Positions 9,070-17,324 are shown, numbered from the stretch's first letter. The stretch: 54,137 nucleotides of DNA from Gemmatimonadaceae bacterium (GCA_014379355.1 JACMLX010000025.1:1-54137), one strand, 5' to 3'. The notes: a model not told the origin generated them from the letters alone. Numbers and translations are program-made.

Positions 9070-9657
9070 CTACGCCTCCAGACGGCGGGCCCGCGCAGCT
9101 ACGGCGCGAAGCCCGAGGAATCCGACACCGGCGCCGGTCAGCAGCGTCGCTCCGGCGAGCCCGAGCAGCGGAAGTCCGCTCCCGAACGTCGCGCCGAGCG
9201 GGCCGACCAGTGCCTGGGCCGTCGCGGTCAGCGACGCAAACAGGCCCTCGCGGGCCCGTTCGGTGACCAGTCCGCCCACGAAAACCGTGGCGTCCCGGTG
9301 TGCCCAGCCCCACGCCGCCGCTCCCGTCACCAGCGACGCAGCGCCGGTGAGGGCCGTCCCGCCGGCGATTCGCATCACCGGAGAGGCGGGCATCCAGCCA
9401 GCGAGGCTGGTCCGGATGGCCACATGCCAGGGCTCGAAGACGTGTACCTCGTACATGACCCGATCGGCGAAGCCGAACTGCGGGGCCATCTCGGGGAGCG
9501 TCTCGATGTCCAGTACGAACGCGCGAAGGGCAGCAAGCTCGTCGCGGCACTGCGCACAATCGCGCAGATGGCCGGTGAGCTGCTGCACCCCGAATCCCGT
9601 CTCCCCGTCGAGGAGCAGGTCGAGTTCGTCAGGCAGGAGGTGGCGAGTGAGTGTCAT
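9070..9657 (-). CDS. Anti-sigma factor with zinc-type N-domain
   Basis: 195 residues. The N-terminal 70 residues carry the HxxxCxxC pattern of the zinc anti-sigma (ZAS) fold in HLRDCAQCRDEL. One or two central glycine-rich hydrophobic segments follow (about residues 95-125 and 145-185) that could span the inner membrane. ZAS proteins hold their cognate ECF sigma factor inactive until a signal releases it. The gene lies 97 bases downstream of the ECF sigma gene on the same strand, the classic pairing, with a CAGGGAA ribosome site before its ATG. Confidence 0.85.
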   Translation of the reverse strand: MTLTRHLLPDELDLLLDGETGFGVQQLTGHLRDCAQCRDELAALRAFVLDIETLPEMAPQFGFADRVMYEVHVFEPWHVAIRTSLAGWMPASPVMRIAGGTALTGAASLVTGAAAWGWAHRDATVFVGGLVTERAREGLFASLTATAQALVGPLGATFGSGLPLLGLAGATLLTGAGVGFLGLRAVAARARRLEA

Positions 9658-9754
9658 TGGATTCCCTGCAGCGCATACGGTGGGGGTCCGAAATCGGTTT
9701 CAGCGGCGGTGCCAACGTGTCCGGTGCGTGCCGACGCGGGTCTCGAGCGACAGG

Positions 9755-10354
9755 TCATCGGGTGTCCTCGAGAGCCTCGCGCAGCTCGTGCCGGGCGCGA
9801 TGGATGTAGGTCTTCACGGTGCCGAGCGGGAGGTCGAGCAGCTGCGCGATCTCCTCGTAGGATCGACCGTCGACGTGGCGCAGCAGGATGCAACTGCGAT
9901 ACAACGGGCGGAGTTTCGCGATGGCGACTTCGATGGCCGCGCCGAGTTCCTTGTTGGCCATTTCATCGAGCGCATTTTCACTGCGATCGCCGATCTCGAA
10001 GCTGGTGGCCTCGATCTCCGCCTGTGTGGCGGCACCGGACGCCCCATCGATGCTGACCGTATCGAGACGTCGTCGTCGCAACGAGTCGATGGCGAGGTTG
10101 TTCGCGATCTTGAACAGCCAACTCGAGAACTTGAACTCGGGTGAGTACTTCTCGATGTTGTTGAGGACCTTGATGAAGGTCTCCTGCGCGAGGTCTTCGG
10201 CGGCCTCGCGATCCCGGACCATGCGGTAGACCAGCGAGAACACCGGGCGCTCGTAGCGACGGATCAGTTCCCGATATGCCTCGTCGCGGCCCTCCTGGGC
10301 CAAGGCGACCAGATCAGCATCAGGAAGGTTGGTCGCGTCGAGAAGCCGGGGCAT
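9755..10354 (-). CDS. RNA polymerase ECF sigma factor (RpoE family)
   Basis: 199 residues from ATG at 10354; a GTG 15 bases further upstream (10369) is also possible. Region 2 is recognisable (YRELIRRYERPVFSLVYRMV, DREAAEDLAQETFIKVLNN, FSSWLFKIANNLAIDSLRR), as is region 4 (LRPLYRSCILLRHVDGRSYEEIAQ then LPLGTVKTYIHRARHEL). ECF factors direct RNA polymerase to stress promoters and are usually autoregulated. The downstream anti-sigma factor and two exported envelope proteins suggest an envelope-stress regulon. It is divergent from menG, with about 150 bases between the starts. No ECF-type promoter was identified with confidence. Confidence 0.93.
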   Translation of the reverse strand: MPRLLDATNLPDADLVALAQEGRDEAYRELIRRYERPVFSLVYRMVRDREAAEDLAQETFIKVLNNIEKYSPEFKFSSWLFKIANNLAIDSLRRRRLDTVSIDGASGAATQAEIEATSFEIGDRSENALDEMANKELGAAIEVAIAKLRPLYRSCILLRHVDGRSYEEIAQLLDLPLGTVKTYIHRARHELREALEDTR

Positions 10355-10502
10355 GCGTCGGGGAGACACCCTCGGACGGCAGCCGATGTGCGGCGCCCGC
10401 GGTGCGATGGGCGAAGTTAGCGCCGTGTGCCGGAAGTTCGCATACCATTCCGCGCCTGCTGCCTTGTGGCACCGGCCGGTGGCCCGCGAGCTTTGTCGTC
10501 TG

Positions 10503-11252
10503 ATGCCCAGTACACTCGATGCCGATCTCCGACGCGCCGATGCGGCCGCCGCCGGGAGCGCAGAGAAACGCGCGTATGTCCAGCAGATCTTTTCCGAGAT
10601 CGCCCCGCGCTACGACCTGCTCAACCATGTGCTGTCGCTGAACATCGACAAGGCATGGCGGCGGCGTGCACTGGAGGCGCTGGCATGGACCACGTCGCCA
10701 TCGGGGACATATCTCGATCTCTGCGCCGGTACACTCGATGTCGGTGCGCAACTGGTGCGGCAATCGGGATTCGCGGGTTTCGTGATGGGCGCCGACTTCG
10801 CCGAACCGATGCTGCGCATGGGAGACGGCAAGGCGCCGCGCACGATACTCGGTCCGGTGGCTGCCGATGCGTTGCAACTGCCGGTGGGCGATGCAGTGTT
10901 CGATGGTGCGATCGTTGCATTCGGCATTCGCAATGTTGCGTCACTGGATGCCGGCCTGCGCGAGGTGCGGCGCACGCTGCGGCCCGGCGCGCGGTTCGTG
11001 ATCCTCGAATTCTCCACGCCGCGCAACACCCTCGTGCGCGCCGGCTACCAGTTCTACTTCCATTCCGTGCTGCCGACGATCGGGCGGCTGGTGAGCGGGC
11101 ACAAGACGGCCTACACCTACCTGCCGAAAAGCGTCGCACATTTCCCGGTGGAGGAGGACCTCGCGTCGCGCATGACGGCGGCGGGATTCCGTGACGTCAC
11201 ATGGACACCACTCTCCTTCGGCATCGCCGCGCTCCACGTCGGCACCGCGTGA
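10503..11252 (+). CDS. menG: Demethylmenaquinone methyltransferase (UbiE/MenG family)
   Basis: 249 residues from ATG at 10503; the frame is open upstream but lacks family features. UbiE/MenG signatures are clear: IAPRYDLLNHVLSLNID at the N-terminus, LDLCAGTLDV as the SAM-binding loop (motif I), VAFGIRNV, and FVILEFSTP. The enzyme performs the last C-methylation of the quinone ring at the membrane. It precedes UbiD/UbiA/UbiX-like genes on the same strand, so it probably completes menaquinone here. A 265-base palindrome separates it from the ubiD-like gene. A C-terminal GFRDVTWTPLSFGIAALHVG is typical of the family. Confidence 0.93.
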   Translation: MPSTLDADLRRADAAAAGSAEKRAYVQQIFSEIAPRYDLLNHVLSLNIDKAWRRRALEALAWTTSPSGTYLDLCAGTLDVGAQLVRQSGFAGFVMGADFAEPMLRMGDGKAPRTILGPVAADALQLPVGDAVFDGAIVAFGIRNVASLDAGLREVRRTLRPGARFVILEFSTPRNTLVRAGYQFYFHSVLPTIGRLVSGHKTAYTYLPKSVAHFPVEEDLASRMTAAGFRDVTWTPLSFGIAALHVGTA

Positions 11253-11260
11253 CTCCACGG

Positions 11261-11525
11261 CAACCGCAACTGCGTGTCTCGCACAGAGACACGGAGTCAC
11301 AGAGAGATCTACAGCGCACGTGGCTTCAACACTTTTCACGCGGGGCTCGCGGGGGAAAGGAAAATGCTTATGAAACTGGCTCCCGCGAGCGCAGTTCCAA
11401 GAGCCTTTTGCAGTTGTCCTTCCCCGCGTTCCCCCGCGAGCCCCGCGTGAAAGGTTGTGCACTTTCGCGCGGGTAGATCTCTCTGCGGCTCCGTGGCTCC
11501 GTGCGAGTCATGCAGTTGCAGTTTC
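11261..11525. repeat. Large imperfect palindrome (copy D) in the quinone cluster
   Basis: Two arms of about 100 bases flank a centre at about 11364-11419. The inner arms share TTTCACGCGGGGCTCGCGGG at 11333-11352 and its complement at about 11433-11453. The outer arms pair AACTGCGTGTCTCGCACAGA-type sequence (from 11269) with its complement ending at about 11520, including a CACGGAGTCACAGAGAGATC / GATCTCTCTGCGGCTCCGTG match. It lies between menG and the ubiD-like gene, contains no coding signal, and would fold into a long hairpin if transcribed. It differs from copies A-C but shares the CACGGAG..CACAGAG core. Confidence 0.8.
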
Positions 11526-11556
11526 CATGCGAACTGAAATCTCTTCCTGATCTGAC

Positions 11557-13047
11557 GTGTCACTGGATTCATTGCAGGACTTCATTGCGGCGATCGAAGG
11601 CATCGGGGAACTGGTGCGCGTGGCGCATCCGGTACGGGCGCGGCTGGAGTTGTGCGAGATCACCGATCGCGCCAGCAAGCTGCCCGGCGGTGGACCGGCG
11701 CTGCTGTTCGAGCATGTGATCCTCGACAACGGCGAGCGATCCGCGTATCCCGTCGCCATCAACCTGTTCGGCTCGATGAAGCGCATGGCGCTGGCGCTTG
11801 GCGTGTCCACGCTCGACGACCATGGCGCACGCATCACCGAGTTGCTGAACCTGAAGGTGCCGGACGGGTTCATCGCGAAACTCGGCCTGTTGCCACGGTT
11901 GCTCGAAGTCTCGAAGTTCCCGCCGCGCGTGAAAGGCGGCGCGCCGACGTGCCAGGACATCGTGTGGCGTGGCGACGAGATCGATCTCGACAGGATTCCG
12001 ATCATCACCTGCTGGCCCGAGGACGGCGGTCCGTACATCACACTCACCGCCGTAATCAGCAAGGATCCCGCGCGCGGCATCCGCAACGTGGGAATGTATC
12101 GCGTGCAGAAGCTCGACAAGCGCACCGTGGCCATGCACTGGCAACGGCACAAGACGGGCGCCGAGCATTTTCGTGCCATGGCGGAACGCGGCGAGACGAT
12201 GCCGGTGTGCATCGTGATCGGCGCCGATCCGGCCAGTGTGTACAGCGCCAGTGCGCCGCTGCCGCCCGCGGTCGATGAATTCATCTTTGCGGGCTTCCTG
12301 CGCCGAGATCCGGTGCACCTCACGAAAGCCGTGACGTGTGACCTCGAAGTCCCCGCTGCCGCTGAACTCGTGATCGAAGGCTACATCGATCCGCGCGAGG
12401 AGATGGTGGTGGAAGGGCCGTTCGGTGATCACACCGGCTTCTACTCCGAGGCCGATCTGTATCCGAAGGTGCACGTCACCGCCGTCACGATGCGGAAGAA
12501 CATGGTGTACGCGACGACGATCGTGGGACGACCGCCGATGGAGGATTTCTACCTCGGTCACGCCACGGAGCGCATCTTCCTGCCACTGCTCAAGCTCACG
12601 ACGCCCGAGATCGTCGACTACCACATGCCGGCCGAGGGCGGATTTCACAACCTCGTGTTCGTGAGCATCGACAAGAAGTATCCGGGACATGCGTACAAGG
12701 TGATGAACGCGCTGTGGGGCGCCGGGTTGATGTCGCTGGCGAAGGTGCTGGTGGTGGTGGACAAGGAGATCGATGTCCGCAACGTGTCGGAGACGTGGTG
12801 GGCGGTGCTCAACAACATCGACCCCGAGCGCGATGTACGTTTCACGATGGGTCCCGTGGACGTGCTGGATCACTCGAGTCGCGCCTTCAGCTACGGCAGC
12901 AAGATGGGCATCGATGCCACGCGCAAGCTTCCCGAGGAAGGCTTCACACGTCCCTGGCCGCGTGTGATCGCCATGGATGCCGACACGCGCACACGAGTCG
13001 ACGGATTCTTCACATCGCTCGGCATCGAGCAGGCGTGGCGGCGATGA
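11557..13047 (+). CDS. UbiD-family prenyl-FMN decarboxylase (MqnL/UbiD-like)
   Basis: 496 residues, the normal UbiD length. Conserved blocks include the prenyl-FMN/Mn-binding RNVGMYRVQ (about residues 176-184), AEHFRAMAERGE, EFIFAGFLRR, and VVEGPFGDHTGFYS (about 284-297), which supplies the catalytic Glu. UbiD enzymes remove the ring carboxylate from an aromatic acid using the cofactor made by UbiX. With UbiA- and UbiX-like partners and menG next door, the likely substrate is a prenylated 6-naphthoate of the futalosine menaquinone route. The sequence alone does not exclude 4-hydroxybenzoate-type substrates. The start is GTG; the UbiA gene overlaps its end by 4 bases. Confidence 0.92.
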   Translation: MSLDSLQDFIAAIEGIGELVRVAHPVRARLELCEITDRASKLPGGGPALLFEHVILDNGERSAYPVAINLFGSMKRMALALGVSTLDDHGARITELLNLKVPDGFIAKLGLLPRLLEVSKFPPRVKGGAPTCQDIVWRGDEIDLDRIPIITCWPEDGGPYITLTAVISKDPARGIRNVGMYRVQKLDKRTVAMHWQRHKTGAEHFRAMAERGETMPVCIVIGADPASVYSASAPLPPAVDEFIFAGFLRRDPVHLTKAVTCDLEVPAAAELVIEGYIDPREEMVVEGPFGDHTGFYSEADLYPKVHVTAVTMRKNMVYATTIVGRPPMEDFYLGHATERIFLPLLKLTTPEIVDYHMPAEGGFHNLVFVSIDKKYPGHAYKVMNALWGAGLMSLAKVLVVVDKEIDVRNVSETWWAVLNNIDPERDVRFTMGPVDVLDHSSRAFSYGSKMGIDATRKLPEEGFTRPWPRVIAMDADTRTRVDGFFTSLGIEQAWRR

Positions 13048-13982
13048 CGACACCGGGACGCGAAGGACAGACGTTCGCCGGACCGTCGGCGTGGGCGCGC
13101 TGGGCCAGCTTCGTGAAACTGCCGCACACCGTGTTCGCGCTGCCCTTCGCGCTCACGGGCGTCGTGCTGGCGAGTCGCGAGATGCTTCCCACCATCGGGC
13201 AGGTCGGCTGGGTCGTGCTGGCCTTCACGGCCGCGCGTTTCGCTGCGATGGCATTCAACCGCATCGTCGATCGTGACGTGGATGCGAAGAATCCGCGCAC
13301 GAAGATGCGCGAGATCCCGAGCGGCGCCCTGCTGCTGGGTCAGGCGAAGGCGAGTGTGGTGCTGGCCGGCATCACCTTCATGTTCGCGAGCTGGATGCTC
13401 AATCCGCTGTGCGGCATGTTGTCACCGGTCGCGCTGGCGTGGGTGCTATTCTACAGCTACTGCAAGCGGTTCACGCGCTGGAGCCATCTCGTGCTCGGAC
13501 TGGGGCTCGGCATCGCGCCAGTCGGTGGCTATCTGGCCGTGACGGGTGCATGGAGCTCACCGGTGTGGATGCTCCCCGTGCTTGCGATGGCCGTCATGAC
13601 GTGGTCCGGCGGCTTCGACATCCTCTACGCGTTGCAGGACGTCGCCTTCGACCGGGCGAACGGATTGTTCTCGCTGCCGGCCGCGCTTGGCGCGCCGCGC
13701 GCGCTGAACGTCGCGAGGGTGCTGCATGTGGGCACCGTGCTGCTGCTCGCGCTGGTCGGTTGGGCCACCGGAGGCGGTGTACTGTACGCTGTCGGGGTAG
13801 CGGCCGTGGCCGTGCTGCTGCTGTATGAACACTCGCTCGTGAAGCCGGACGATCTCTCCAAACTCGATGCGGCGTTCTTCACGATGAACGGTGTGATCAG
13901 CATCACGTTCTTCACGTTCGTGCTGCTCGAACGACTGCTGCACCTGCCGTCGATCGCCGACTTGCTGACACGCGCCGCATGA
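13044..13982 (+). CDS. UbiA-family prenyltransferase (MqnP/UbiA-like)
   Basis: 312 residues from the ATG that overlaps the UbiD stop; the frame continues upstream but only as a shadow of ubiD. It is an integral membrane protein of about eight or nine helices. The first Asp-rich motif is NRIVDRDVDAKNPRT (about residue 72) and the second is YALQDVAFDR (about residue 195); these bind Mg-prenyl diphosphate. The family attaches a polyprenyl tail to an aromatic acid. The SFVKLPHTVFALPFALTG start is typical of the subgroup linked to menaquinone clusters. The prenyl acceptor is inferred from context. Confidence 0.93.
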   Translation: MTTPGREGQTFAGPSAWARWASFVKLPHTVFALPFALTGVVLASREMLPTIGQVGWVVLAFTAARFAAMAFNRIVDRDVDAKNPRTKMREIPSGALLLGQAKASVVLAGITFMFASWMLNPLCGMLSPVALAWVLFYSYCKRFTRWSHLVLGLGLGIAPVGGYLAVTGAWSSPVWMLPVLAMAVMTWSGGFDILYALQDVAFDRANGLFSLPAALGAPRALNVARVLHVGTVLLLALVGWATGGGVLYAVGVAAVAVLLLYEHSLVKPDDLSKLDAAFFTMNGVISITFFTFVLLERLLHLPSIADLLTRAA

Positions 13983-14581
13983 GCGCGCCGCTGCCGATCG
14001 TGATGGCGATCACCGGCGCATCGGGGGCGCCGTACGCGGTGCGCCTCCTCAACGCGCTGGCGTCCGCCCGGCAGCCGGTGTGGTTGATCGTGAGCGCGCA
14101 CGGATGGCGATTGCTGCAGACGGAATCGGGCATCCACGACCTGCATGGCTTTCGCGATCACGTCGGTGAGGATGCGTGGGACGCGAACGTCACCGTGTTC
14201 GACGACAACGATCGTGGTGCCACGCCGGCCAGTGGCTCGGCGAAGGTGCGGGGCATGGTGATCGTGCCGTGCAGCATGGGCACCATCGCGTCGATTGCAG
14301 CGGGTACGAGTCGATCGCTGGTGGAACGCGCGGCGGATGTGTCGCTCAAGGAACGTCGTCCGCTGATCGTGGTGCCTCGCGAAACGCCCTTCTCGCGCAT
14401 ACACCTCGAGAACATGTTGCGCCTGACCGACGCGGGTGCGGTGGTGCTGCCGGCGGCGCCAGGCTTCTATCACCAGCCGGAACGCATCGATCAGCTGGTG
14501 GATTTCGTCGTGCAGCGCATTGTCGATCAGCTGCACGTGGAGATCGACATCGCGCCGCGCTGGGGCGACGTCAGCGAGTGA
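13979..14581 (+). CDS. ubiX: UbiX-type flavin prenyltransferase
   Basis: 200 residues, starting in the 4-base overlap with the UbiA gene. AITGASGAPYAVRLL at the N-terminus binds FMN. CSMGTIASIAAGTS and ERRPLIVVPRETPFSRIH are hallmark blocks, and a Tyr in PGFYHQPERI completes the dimethylallyl-phosphate site. UbiX prenylates FMN to give the cofactor used by UbiD, whose homologue is two genes upstream, so the pair is functionally matched. A diverged, frame-broken copy of part of this gene lies at about 17416-17540. Confidence 0.95.
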   Translation: MSAPLPIVMAITGASGAPYAVRLLNALASARQPVWLIVSAHGWRLLQTESGIHDLHGFRDHVGEDAWDANVTVFDDNDRGATPASGSAKVRGMVIVPCSMGTIASIAAGTSRSLVERAADVSLKERRPLIVVPRETPFSRIHLENMLRLTDAGAVVLPAAPGFYHQPERIDQLVDFVVQRIVDQLHVEIDIAPRWGDVSE

Positions 14582-14583
14582 GT

Positions 14584-15054
14584 GTGCGATACGTGATCGG
14601 GTTGGTGTCCGACACACACGGCATGGTGCGCGCAAGCCTGTTCGATGCACTGGCGGGCGTGGATCGGATCCTGCACGCGGGTGATGTCGGCCCTGACGAT
14701 GTGCTGGACGAACTCGGCGCGATCGCACCGGTGAGCGCCGTCTGCGGCAACACCGACGTGCCGGGTAATCCGCGATTGGCGAAGGACCTCGTGCTCGACA
14801 TCGGCGGTGTCAGCATACACGTGAGTCACGGCCACGAACTCGGGAGCCCGACGCCCGCGAAACTGCTCGCGACCTATCCGCAGCGCGTGCTTGTCTATGG
14901 ACACACCCACCGGCAGCGGATCGACGAGGTCGAAGGGCGACTGGTGATCAATCCCGGTGCCGCCGGTGCACGTCGGTTCGATCTCGTGCCGAGTGTCGCG
15001 CGGCTGACGATCGAGAACGGTGTGCCGTCGGGGCAGCTGATCCCCCTGCACTAA
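14584..15054 (+). CDS. YfcE/MJ0936-type metallophosphodiesterase
   Basis: 156 residues from the GTG at 14584, directly after the ubiX stop. Calcineurin-like metal motifs are complete and in order: SDTHG, HAGDVG, CGNTD, SHGHE and YGHTHRQR, with the family's C-terminal INPGAAGARR. These small cytosolic enzymes hydrolyse phosphodiesters in vitro; natural substrates are poorly known. It may simply ride on the quinone operon. Its 3' part reappears in degenerate form at about 17541-17625. No terminator is obvious after the stop. Confidence 0.92.
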   Translation: MRYVIGLVSDTHGMVRASLFDALAGVDRILHAGDVGPDDVLDELGAIAPVSAVCGNTDVPGNPRLAKDLVLDIGGVSIHVSHGHELGSPTPAKLLATYPQRVLVYGHTHRQRIDEVEGRLVINPGAAGARRFDLVPSVARLTIENGVPSGQLIPLH

Positions 15055-15195
15055 GCCCGCCGCGCGCATCAGACGCGTCGAGGTGCGGGCTCCAGCAATG
15101 ACTGTGCGCGGTTGCGCGCGTGTTATCGCGCCACCAGCCCGGCCACGCTGCGGAAGAACTGCGGAAAGGGATACGCAGCGATCTTCGTGAGCGTG

Positions 15196-15315
15196 TTATT
15201 GGCCGCCGGTGGCGAATGTGCTCGGCGCCGCGAGCGCACCATTCGACGCGCGCGGAAAAGCCACAATCTCGTTCCCCTCTGTCGCGTTCGTCATCACATA
15301 TACCTTACCGGCCAT
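15196..15315 (-). pseudogene. Truncated lactonase-family beta-propeller stub
   Basis: A 39-codon minus-strand frame begins with ATG at 15315 and reads GKVYVMTNATEGNEIVAFPR, then ASNGAL and STFATGGQ before a TAA. This is the pattern of the first propeller blade of 6-phosphogluconolactonase-like (lactonase) proteins, which normally run to about 350 residues. The rest of the gene is absent, so it is a remnant. The surrounding gene-free stretch 15055-15449 contains nothing else I can identify. A second minus-strand frame at 15123-15200 ending FPQFFRSVAGLVAR may be another gene end but was not recognised. Confidence 0.6.
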
Positions 15316-15449
15316 GCGAAATGGGTGGCGCGCGCGAACGCGGCAAGCACGCGAACCGCGTATCGGGTGGTTATGGTATGTTGCTGCTCATATGAGGCAA
15401 GCAGTGTCGGTGGCGATCGGGGTGGTGTGACTGGGTCTCATCCGGTGTG

Positions 15450-17102
15450 TCAGCGCCGGCCGGAGTCGTTCGACGTGTCGAGGCTCTTCAGAAACTCGAC
15501 CACGTCTGACCGACGCGTCGCATCAGTGAGATAGAACGGATGCGGCGCGTTCGCGCCGCGCTTTGGGTCGAGCAGATCGGCCAGGCTGGCCACTGAATTG
15601 TCGTGCAGAAACACCGGCTTTCTCGCTAGATCCAGCAGCAGGGGCATTGTGGTGCCCCGAATCTCTCCTCGACCGCTCGCATTCACGACCGCCATCTTGT
15701 CGTCGAAAATTGATTCGGCGGTATTGAGCACGTCATTGAGCGGCGGCATGCGCTGTGCAAGCACGACCGGGTTGTCACCGGGGAAAATGCGTTTCATCGC
15801 CACGATGAACGTCGGGACCGGCTTGCCTTGATCGACGTTGTGGCAGTCAGTGCATCCTGCCGTGCGGAAAATCTGCCTGCCGCGTGCGTACACTTGCGCG
15901 TCGGCCGGCGCTCCAACCGGAGCGATGAGATGCGCCAGATACGCATTCAGCGCCAGCAACGTGGCTTCGTCGACGCGTAGACCAATTGGCGCGTCCTCGC
16001 TTCCGGGCTTCGCATGCGGTGCGGCCTTCACGAAGGGGTAGCCGGTGACACCAGTGGCGGCCAGCACCTTCACGTAGTCATCTGCGATTTCGTCGCCCGC
16101 AGCGCCGCCGAGCGTATGAAGAAACGCGCGACCACCTGGAGTGGTGAGTGCGGTCTGATCGAAGAGTGTCGTATAGACGAGATTGCTGAAATTGTCGAGC
16201 CGCGCGATCAGGCCTTCGCTGCCATATGGCGCTGCCAGATCCTGACGGAACAGCGGCGTGTTGTGCATCGGGTTGCCGTTGCCGTCGAACGTGTCGTCGA
16301 ACATGCCCTTCGGATAAAACGCCGGATTCGACAGATACGCGTCCACTTCAGCTTCGGTGGACGTTTCGGTGAGCCCCGTAGGCGCGCGGCCGAGCGTGTT
16401 TCCCTTGTTGGCGTTGAGCGAGAGCTGGAGCGTCGGATACAAGGCCCGCGAGTTTGCGGCCGTCGCGAAGATTCGACCGACGTCGAGGTTGTGTGACGCG
16501 AGGCCATCGAGTCGTGTGCCGATGCTGCCTCCGCCAGCGACGCGGAAGGCAGAGCCGTCCGTGGCGGTATGACAGAACGCGCAACTGGCGCCCACCTTGT
16601 CGCCCTTCATAACATCCATGACTCCGTCGCCGCTCGCATCCTTGACGGGCATTCCGATCACGGCGTTGGCGTTGATGAGCATGGCAAGCATCGCCGGGTC
16701 GTTCAGCATGGCCGATGTGCGGCCCGTCGGATCAATACGAAGCTCGGCAGTGAGTGCGCGTCGTGTGTCCGCGCTGAGCGCGTCCACGTCGATGCTGATG
16801 CCCAGCTCCAGCGCCTGCATCGGCGTGACGCGTTGTGCCATCATGCCTGCGGGCAGTCGCACCGCATCGGTCCAGAATCTTTCGTTGCCGAATGTTTCGA
16901 AGCGAAACGCCTGCTTGCCGGCCTCGGCGTCACCGTCACGCCGCGGCGTGACAACGCCCTGATTCGGCGGCCCTTCGGCGCCTGATGCAGTGCTGCCGGG
17001 AGGTACCGCCGCATTCCCTCCAGCACAGCCTGCAATGGACGACAACAGAAGCAACGCCACTGGTAAGTGGCGTTGCACAATTGAGTGACGAATTTCTTGC
17101 AT
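15450..17102 (-). CDS. Dihaem c-type cytochrome lipoprotein
   Basis: 550 residues. The N-terminus is a lipoprotein signal (LLLLSSIAGC, lipobox Cys at about residue 26) followed by a Pro/Gly/Ala-rich linker. Two haem-c sites are present: CAFCH at about residue 172 and CTDCH at about residue 417. The spacing and the overall shape resemble dihaem cytochromes of the peroxidase/MauG-related group or DUF-type oxidoreductases, but I cannot place it exactly. It should be exported and membrane-anchored, acting in periplasmic electron transfer. It stands alone on the minus strand between two patches of gene debris, which suggests acquisition or local rearrangement. Confidence 0.8.
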   Translation of the reverse strand: MQEIRHSIVQRHLPVALLLLSSIAGCAGGNAAVPPGSTASGAEGPPNQGVVTPRRDGDAEAGKQAFRFETFGNERFWTDAVRLPAGMMAQRVTPMQALELGISIDVDALSADTRRALTAELRIDPTGRTSAMLNDPAMLAMLINANAVIGMPVKDASGDGVMDVMKGDKVGASCAFCHTATDGSAFRVAGGGSIGTRLDGLASHNLDVGRIFATAANSRALYPTLQLSLNANKGNTLGRAPTGLTETSTEAEVDAYLSNPAFYPKGMFDDTFDGNGNPMHNTPLFRQDLAAPYGSEGLIARLDNFSNLVYTTLFDQTALTTPGGRAFLHTLGGAAGDEIADDYVKVLAATGVTGYPFVKAAPHAKPGSEDAPIGLRVDEATLLALNAYLAHLIAPVGAPADAQVYARGRQIFRTAGCTDCHNVDQGKPVPTFIVAMKRIFPGDNPVVLAQRMPPLNDVLNTAESIFDDKMAVVNASGRGEIRGTTMPLLLDLARKPVFLHDNSVASLADLLDPKRGANAPHPFYLTDATRRSDVVEFLKSLDTSNDSGRR

Positions 17103-17324
17103 GAGTGTTGCCTGTCGAGAATTTATGACGCACGCCTGGGGCAGCTTGCTTCGCGGTCGGCCCTGGCCCCAGCTGATGCATTGGCGATGTTCGTTGAACA
17201 GCGAATCCAGTCCGCATTTGTCATACCGGTCTGCGGAGCTCAGCAGTCATTAAGGGCGCAGATGCACCATTCCACCGCAACGGTGTCGTTCGCGCAACGC
17301 GTCGAGTTTGCTGGTGCTGTGCTG

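Noticed and set aside
11569-13053. 494-codon open frame antisense to the ubiD-like gene
   Set aside because: Exact shadow of a gene with diagnostic UbiD motifs; composition is His/Arg-rich with no motif.
15123-15200. Minus-strand frame ending FPQFFRSVAGLVAR as a real gene end
   Set aside because: It looks protein-like but is short and I could not link it to a family; it overlaps the lactonase stub in another frame.
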